This document shows positions 60,854-64,000 of a stretch of 64,000 bases of DNA, one piece after another. The translations under genes and the position numbers were made by a program. Within the stretch, counting starts at the first letter, position 1; the number at the start of each line of letters is the position of its first letter. Source of the DNA: Sphaerimonospora mesophila NBRC 14179 = JCM 3151. GTDB lineage: Bacteria > Actinomycetota > Actinomycetes > Streptosporangiales > Streptosporangiaceae. Under the pieces are notes generated by a model that did no database searches, was not told where the DNA came from, and saw only the letters and a program-made list of their open reading frames with translations. The stretch covers positions 1 to 64,000 of the forward strand of contig BCRI01000015.1 of the NCBI GenBank assembly GCA_001552515.1, in the 5' to 3' direction.

Positions 60854-61357
60854 GTGGGCAAGACCAACAAGGGCAGGGGCGGGCAGGGGACTCCCGCGAC
60901 GGTGGCGCTGGCCAGGGCCGGGGCCGACTTCACCCTCCACCCCTATGAGCACGATCCCAGCGCGCAGGCGTACGGCGAGGAGGCCGCCGACGCGCTCGGC
61001 GTGCCGTACGAGCGGATCTTCAAGACTCTGGTGGCCGAGACCGAGCGGGGGCTGGCCGTCGCCGTGGTCCCGGTCGCGGCCAAGCTGGATCTGAAGGCGT
61101 TCGCCTCCGCGCTGCACGGCAAGCGCGCGACGATGGCCGAGGCGGCCAAGGTGGAGCGGGTCACCGGATACGTCGTCGGGGGCATCAGCCCGCTCGGCCA
61201 GCGCAGGCAGCTGCCCACGGTCGTCGACGAGTCGGCGCTCGGCTTCGAGACCGTCTATTTCTCCGCCGGCCGGCGCGGCCTGCAGATCGAGACGGCTCCC
61301 GCCACCCTCGTCGAGCTCACCGGCGCCTTCGTCGCCGCGATCGCCAGGACCGACTGA
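60854..61357 (+). CDS. ybaK: YbaK/EbsC-type Cys-tRNA(Pro) deacylase
   Basis: A 167-residue trans-editing enzyme that hydrolyses misacylated Cys-tRNA(Pro). It has GQGTPATVALARAGADFTLHPYEHDP, then YGEEAADALGVPYERIFKTLVAE with the conserved Lys (FKTL). VVPVAAKLDLKAFASALHGKRATMAEA and VTGYVVGGISPLGQRRQLP complete the YbaK fold, with the GGISP/GQ loop at the active site. The GTG at 60854 is chosen over an ATG at 60725, since similarity starts here and TACGCT sits seven bases upstream. It is divergent from metH and shares its upstream region. Confidence 0.92.
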   Translation: MGKTNKGRGGQGTPATVALARAGADFTLHPYEHDPSAQAYGEEAADALGVPYERIFKTLVAETERGLAVAVVPVAAKLDLKAFASALHGKRATMAEAAKVERVTGYVVGGISPLGQRRQLPTVVDESALGFETVYFSAGRRGLQIETAPATLVELTGAFVAAIARTD

Positions 61358-61457
61358 CGCCTCTCGCCGGACCTTCCGGCGGCCGCCGCACAGCCGAATG
61401 TCACGTCTCGGGCATTCGGCACGTCTCTATAGCGGAAGGAGACGACAAGGAGGCGGC

Positions 61458-61601
61458 ATGCCCGTGGTGACTGAGGCGGAACCCACTCCGGTGGCGGACT
61501 TGGAGAACAGCGGAAACCTGTTATCCGGAGTCGCCTACCGCGTGCTGGGCGGGGTGGCGGACGCCGAGGCCGGAGCCAGGCGGAGCGGAGGCCACGCGTG
61601 A
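61458..61601 (+). CDS. 47-residue ORF coupled to the cytochrome b gene
   Basis: A short frame with a strong AAGGAGG five to six bases before its ATG. The product (VADLENSGNLLSGVAYRVLG, then GVADAEAGARRSGGHA) is soluble, with no membrane segment, and unlike anything I know. Its TGA overlaps the GTG of the cytochrome b gene (GTGA), so ribosomes finishing it can start the next gene. The best Shine-Dalgarno of the pair belongs to this ORF, so it probably is translated, either as a leader peptide or as a small partner protein. Confidence 0.65.
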   Translation: MPVVTEAEPTPVADLENSGNLLSGVAYRVLGGVADAEAGARRSGGHA

Positions 61602-63265
61602 GCGAGCTGAAATCCGTTCCGAGGCGCGTCGCGGGGTCGGCGACCTTCCTCGACGAGCGACTGGGCGCCGGCAACATCGTCAGGCGCAACATGCGCAAGA
61701 TCTTCCCCGACCACTGGTCGTTCCTCCTGGGCGAGATCGCGCTCTATTCGTTCATCATCCTGCTGCTGACCGGAACGTTCCTGACCTTCTGGTTCAAGCC
61801 GAGCATGGGTGAGATCGTCTACAACGGCCCCTACGCGCCCCTGAAGGGCGTCATGATGTCCGAGGCCTACGCGTCGACGCTGCAGATCAGCTTCGAGGTG
61901 CGCGGCGGCCTGCTCATCCGCCAGATACACCACTGGGCGGCGCTGCTGTTCATCGCCGGGATGATGGCGCACGCGCTGCGCGTGTTCTTTACCGGCGCCT
62001 ACCGCAAGCCGCGCGAGCTCAACTGGCTGATCGGCATACTGATCCTCACGCTGGCGCTGGCCGAGGGCCTGACCGGCTACTCGCTCCCCGACGACCTGCT
62101 GTCCGGCGCGGGCCTGCGGGTCACCGAAGGCGTGATCATCTCGCTGCCGGTGGTGGGCACCTATATCCGGTTCTTCCTGTTCGGCGGGGAGTATCCGGGC
62201 GAGGACGTGATCTCGCGGTTCTACTCGATTCACATCCTGCTCATCCCGGGCATCATCCTGGCGCTCGTCTCGGCCCACCTGGTGCTCATGTGGGTGCAGA
62301 AGCACACCCAGATGCCCGGCACCGGCCGGACGAACCGGAACGTGGTGGGCGCCCCCTTCTACCCGACCTTCATGGCCAAGGCCGGCGCCTACTTCATGTT
62401 CACCTTCGGCGTGCTCGCCCTCCTGGGCACCTTCGCGCAGATCAACCCGGTCTGGCTGTACGGTCCCTACAGTCCAGCGGACATCTCCGCCGGCTCGCAG
62501 CCCGACTTCTACCTGGCCTTCCTCGAGGGCGCGCTGCGCATCATGCCGGCGTGGGAGATCAACCTCTTCGGCACGTCCCACGGCGGAACGCTGCCGCTCA
62601 GCGTGATCATCCCCGCGCTACTGCCGCTGGGCATCGTCACCGTGGGCATGGCGCTCTACCCCTTCGCCGAACGCTGGATAACCGGGGACGACCGCGAGCA
62701 CCACATCGCGGACCGCCCGCGCAACAACCCGCACCGCACGTCGATCGGCATGGCCGCCATCGCGTTCTACGGCGTGCTCTGGCTGTTCGGCGCCAACGAC
62801 ATCATCTCGACCAACTTCCACATCAGCCTCTACACGACCACGTACGCGGGACGGGTGCTGGTGTTCCTCGCGCCGGCCCTGGCCTACGTGATCACCTATC
62901 GGGTCTGCCTCGGCCTCCAGCGCTCCGACGCCGCGCTGATCGCCCACGGGGTGGAATCCGGCGTGATCAAGCGACTGCCGGACGGCCGGTACGTCGAGGT
63001 CCACTCGACGCTGGCCGAGGACGTCGAGGCGCACCTTCGCGGCAAGGAGCCGGTGCCGACGCTGTCGGCGCCTGCGGGCGACGGGGTCCCGGCGAAGGAA
63101 CTGCGCGGACCCGTCGGCAGGCTGCGGGCCCGGATGTCCCGGGCGTACGGAGGCGAGAAGATCCCCCTCGGGAACGGCCACGTGCCGGGCGAGGACGGGG
63201 AGGCCGCCATCGGCGCGGAAGGCGGCACCCGTGCGGGCGGCGACACCCGCGCGCTGACCCGCTGA
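61598..63265 (+). CDS. Cytochrome bc1-type cytochrome b subunit (QcrB paralog)
   Basis: A 555-residue membrane protein of the actinobacterial QcrB type. Haem-ligand His pairs are in IRQIHHWAALLFIAGMMAHALRVFF and FYSIHILLIPGIILALVSAHLVLM. The quinol-site motif reads QPDFYLAFLEGALR, PDFY in place of the usual PDWY/PEWY. The C-terminal 100 residues are a charged cytoplasmic tail. A complete bc complex needs qcrC and qcrA beside it; neither is here, and the gene ends at a terminator. It is therefore an extra, orphan copy, perhaps working with another electron donor. It is coupled to the 47-codon ORF. Confidence 0.88.
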   Translation: MSELKSVPRRVAGSATFLDERLGAGNIVRRNMRKIFPDHWSFLLGEIALYSFIILLLTGTFLTFWFKPSMGEIVYNGPYAPLKGVMMSEAYASTLQISFEVRGGLLIRQIHHWAALLFIAGMMAHALRVFFTGAYRKPRELNWLIGILILTLALAEGLTGYSLPDDLLSGAGLRVTEGVIISLPVVGTYIRFFLFGGEYPGEDVISRFYSIHILLIPGIILALVSAHLVLMWVQKHTQMPGTGRTNRNVVGAPFYPTFMAKAGAYFMFTFGVLALLGTFAQINPVWLYGPYSPADISAGSQPDFYLAFLEGALRIMPAWEINLFGTSHGGTLPLSVIIPALLPLGIVTVGMALYPFAERWITGDDREHHIADRPRNNPHRTSIGMAAIAFYGVLWLFGANDIISTNFHISLYTTTYAGRVLVFLAPALAYVITYRVCLGLQRSDAALIAHGVESGVIKRLPDGRYVEVHSTLAEDVEAHLRGKEPVPTLSAPAGDGVPAKELRGPVGRLRARMSRAYGGEKIPLGNGHVPGEDGEAAIGAEGGTRAGGDTRALTR

Positions 63266-63334
63266 CGATCCCGCCGCGGGTCCGGGGGCGCGCTCCGGGC
63301 CCGCGGTCTCCCTTGGGGGGAGCGGGTGGTCACC

Positions 63335-63369
63335 CTCGGGCCGCGCTCCTCAGCGGAGCGCGGCCCGAG
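63335..63369. terminator. Convergent terminator after cytochrome b
   Basis: CTCGGGCCGCGCTCC and GGAGCGCGGCCCGAG form a perfect 15-base stem with a five-base loop, 70 bases after the cytochrome b stop and 17 before the stop of the convergent minus-strand gene. It can serve both. Confidence 0.85.
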
Positions 63370-63385
63370 TCCCGCGTGACACTCC

Positions 63386-63883
63386 CTAGGCCGGACGGAT
63401 CTCGCTGAACAGTTTGAGCATGACGGGCCGCAGCCGCTGCCGCGCCTGCGGCGGCCAGCGCAGGCTCACGGAGGGGAACACCGCCTCCAGGACGATCTTC
63501 AGGTACGGCCGGCCGGATCCGACCGGCACCTCGACGCACAGCCCCGACACCGCGGTGACGATCTCACGCCGGCCGAGCCGCAGCAGGGCGCGGCCGCCGA
63601 CCCTGTTCTGTGCTCCGTCCGCCCACAGTTCCATCGACTCCCAGAAAAGCACGGGCTCCGATTCCTCACGAAGCCATCCGGGGCGGACGGGCAGCGGCAA
63701 TCGCAGGGTGAATCCCGCCAGCAGCCCATGACGGCTCAAATAGAAGGAACCGTGGAAGCGCGGCAGTTCGTAAAGGACCTTCGGCTCGTTCGACGTCATC
63801 ATCGAGATCGTCCCCGCGCTGGCCTCCATGGCGATCCGCCAGGCACTGGGGTCGCTGTAATAGGCATCCGGAACGAAGGCCAA
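63386..63883 (-). CDS. Conserved-looking hypothetical protein
   Basis: A 165-residue soluble protein with no signal peptide or membrane segment. The N-terminus (MAFVPDAYYSDPSAWRIAME) is followed by alternating hydrophobic strands (GSFYLSRHGLLAGFTLRLPL, VLFWESMELWADGAQNRVGG, ALLRLGRREIVTAVSGLCVE), suggesting a beta-rich fold. It ends in a short basic helix (RPVMLKLFSEIRPA). I recognise no family. Codon use fits the genome and a GAGGTGAATTCC Shine-Dalgarno-like stretch precedes the ATG. It is convergent with cytochrome b; the 117 bases to the window edge hold its promoter region. Confidence 0.65.
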   Translation of the reverse strand: MAFVPDAYYSDPSAWRIAMEASAGTISMMTSNEPKVLYELPRFHGSFYLSRHGLLAGFTLRLPLPVRPGWLREESEPVLFWESMELWADGAQNRVGGRALLRLGRREIVTAVSGLCVEVPVGSGRPYLKIVLEAVFPSVSLRWPPQARQRLRPVMLKLFSEIRPA

Positions 63884-64000
63884 GGGAATTCACCTCGCTG
63901 TGCGTAAGAGGGGCGACCACGCGAAGTCCTGGCAGCGACAGCCGGGCCGACCCCAGCTATAAGAAAGACGAAACGGACCGGGGTGAAAGTGACATCCCGC

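Overview
The window is high-GC actinobacterial chromosome. GTG starts, four-base ATGA/GTGA gene overlaps, an ANTAR response regulator, a PriA-type HisA/TrpF enzyme and a coaE-rpsA-polA-pdtaR-pyk-lgt-trpABC-his order (also found in mycobacteria and streptomycetes) all fit. Gene content and style suggest Streptosporangiales (Streptosporangiaceae-like), but the genus is inference. Nearly all genes lie on the minus strand and are core or housekeeping genes. There is no CRISPR array, prophage or biosynthetic cluster.

Layout. 1-1.6 kb: a decayed edge with two transposase remnants (IS5-like, IS481-like). 1.6-10.4 kb: lipoprotein, coaE, a GNAT acetyltransferase, rpsA, a polysaccharide deacetylase, polA and a divergent hotdog thioesterase, with two odd non-coding repeat arrays. 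10.4-10.8 kb: a gene-free stretch holding a candidate structured RNA. 10.8-15.7 kb: a complete branched-chain amino-acid ABC importer (livKHMGF). 16-17.4 kb: pdtaR, a tRNA with a CAA anticodon but a short variable loop, and a purU pseudogene. 17.7-23.2 kb: a BCCT transporter and a heterodimeric ABC exporter. 23.3-32.8 kb: pyk, a subtilase and gltBD. 33-34.6 kb: a divergent BpsA-like (branched polyamine synthase family) gene with two AT-rich islands.

34.7-44 kb: a membrane protein, a VIT-family transporter, lgt, a DsbA-like and a MauE-like protein, trpABC, two small membrane proteins, a Trp-associated membrane protein and hisI; trpE is not between hisI and that membrane protein. 44-48 kb: a second heterodimeric ABC exporter with a degenerate partner. 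48-49.8 kb: a TIGR03085-like protein, two tandem paralogous small membrane proteins, and a cluster of a dispersed palindromic repeat that also occurs at 34.6-34.8 kb. 49.8-55.5 kb: a tightly coupled hisD-C-B-(50-aa membrane protein)-H-priA-ridA-hisF operon. 55.7-57 kb: a toxin-antitoxin island (FitAB-like pair, orphan XRE antitoxin with a HigB/RelE-like remnant, a duplicated antitoxin scrap). 57-60.8 kb: metH behind an apparent S-adenosylhomocysteine riboswitch whose 3' pseudoknot strand overlaps an anti-Shine-Dalgarno hairpin. 60.8-64 kb: a YbaK-type deacylase, a coupled 47-aa ORF with an orphan bc-type cytochrome b, and a hypothetical protein.

Two cross-cutting signals stand out. At least ten genes carry a TANNNT -10 hexamer exactly 6-7 nt before the start codon and so are probably leaderless. 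A repeat family built on TGCGA-N4-TCGCA-AGATCACGG sits immediately 3' of minus-strand genes.
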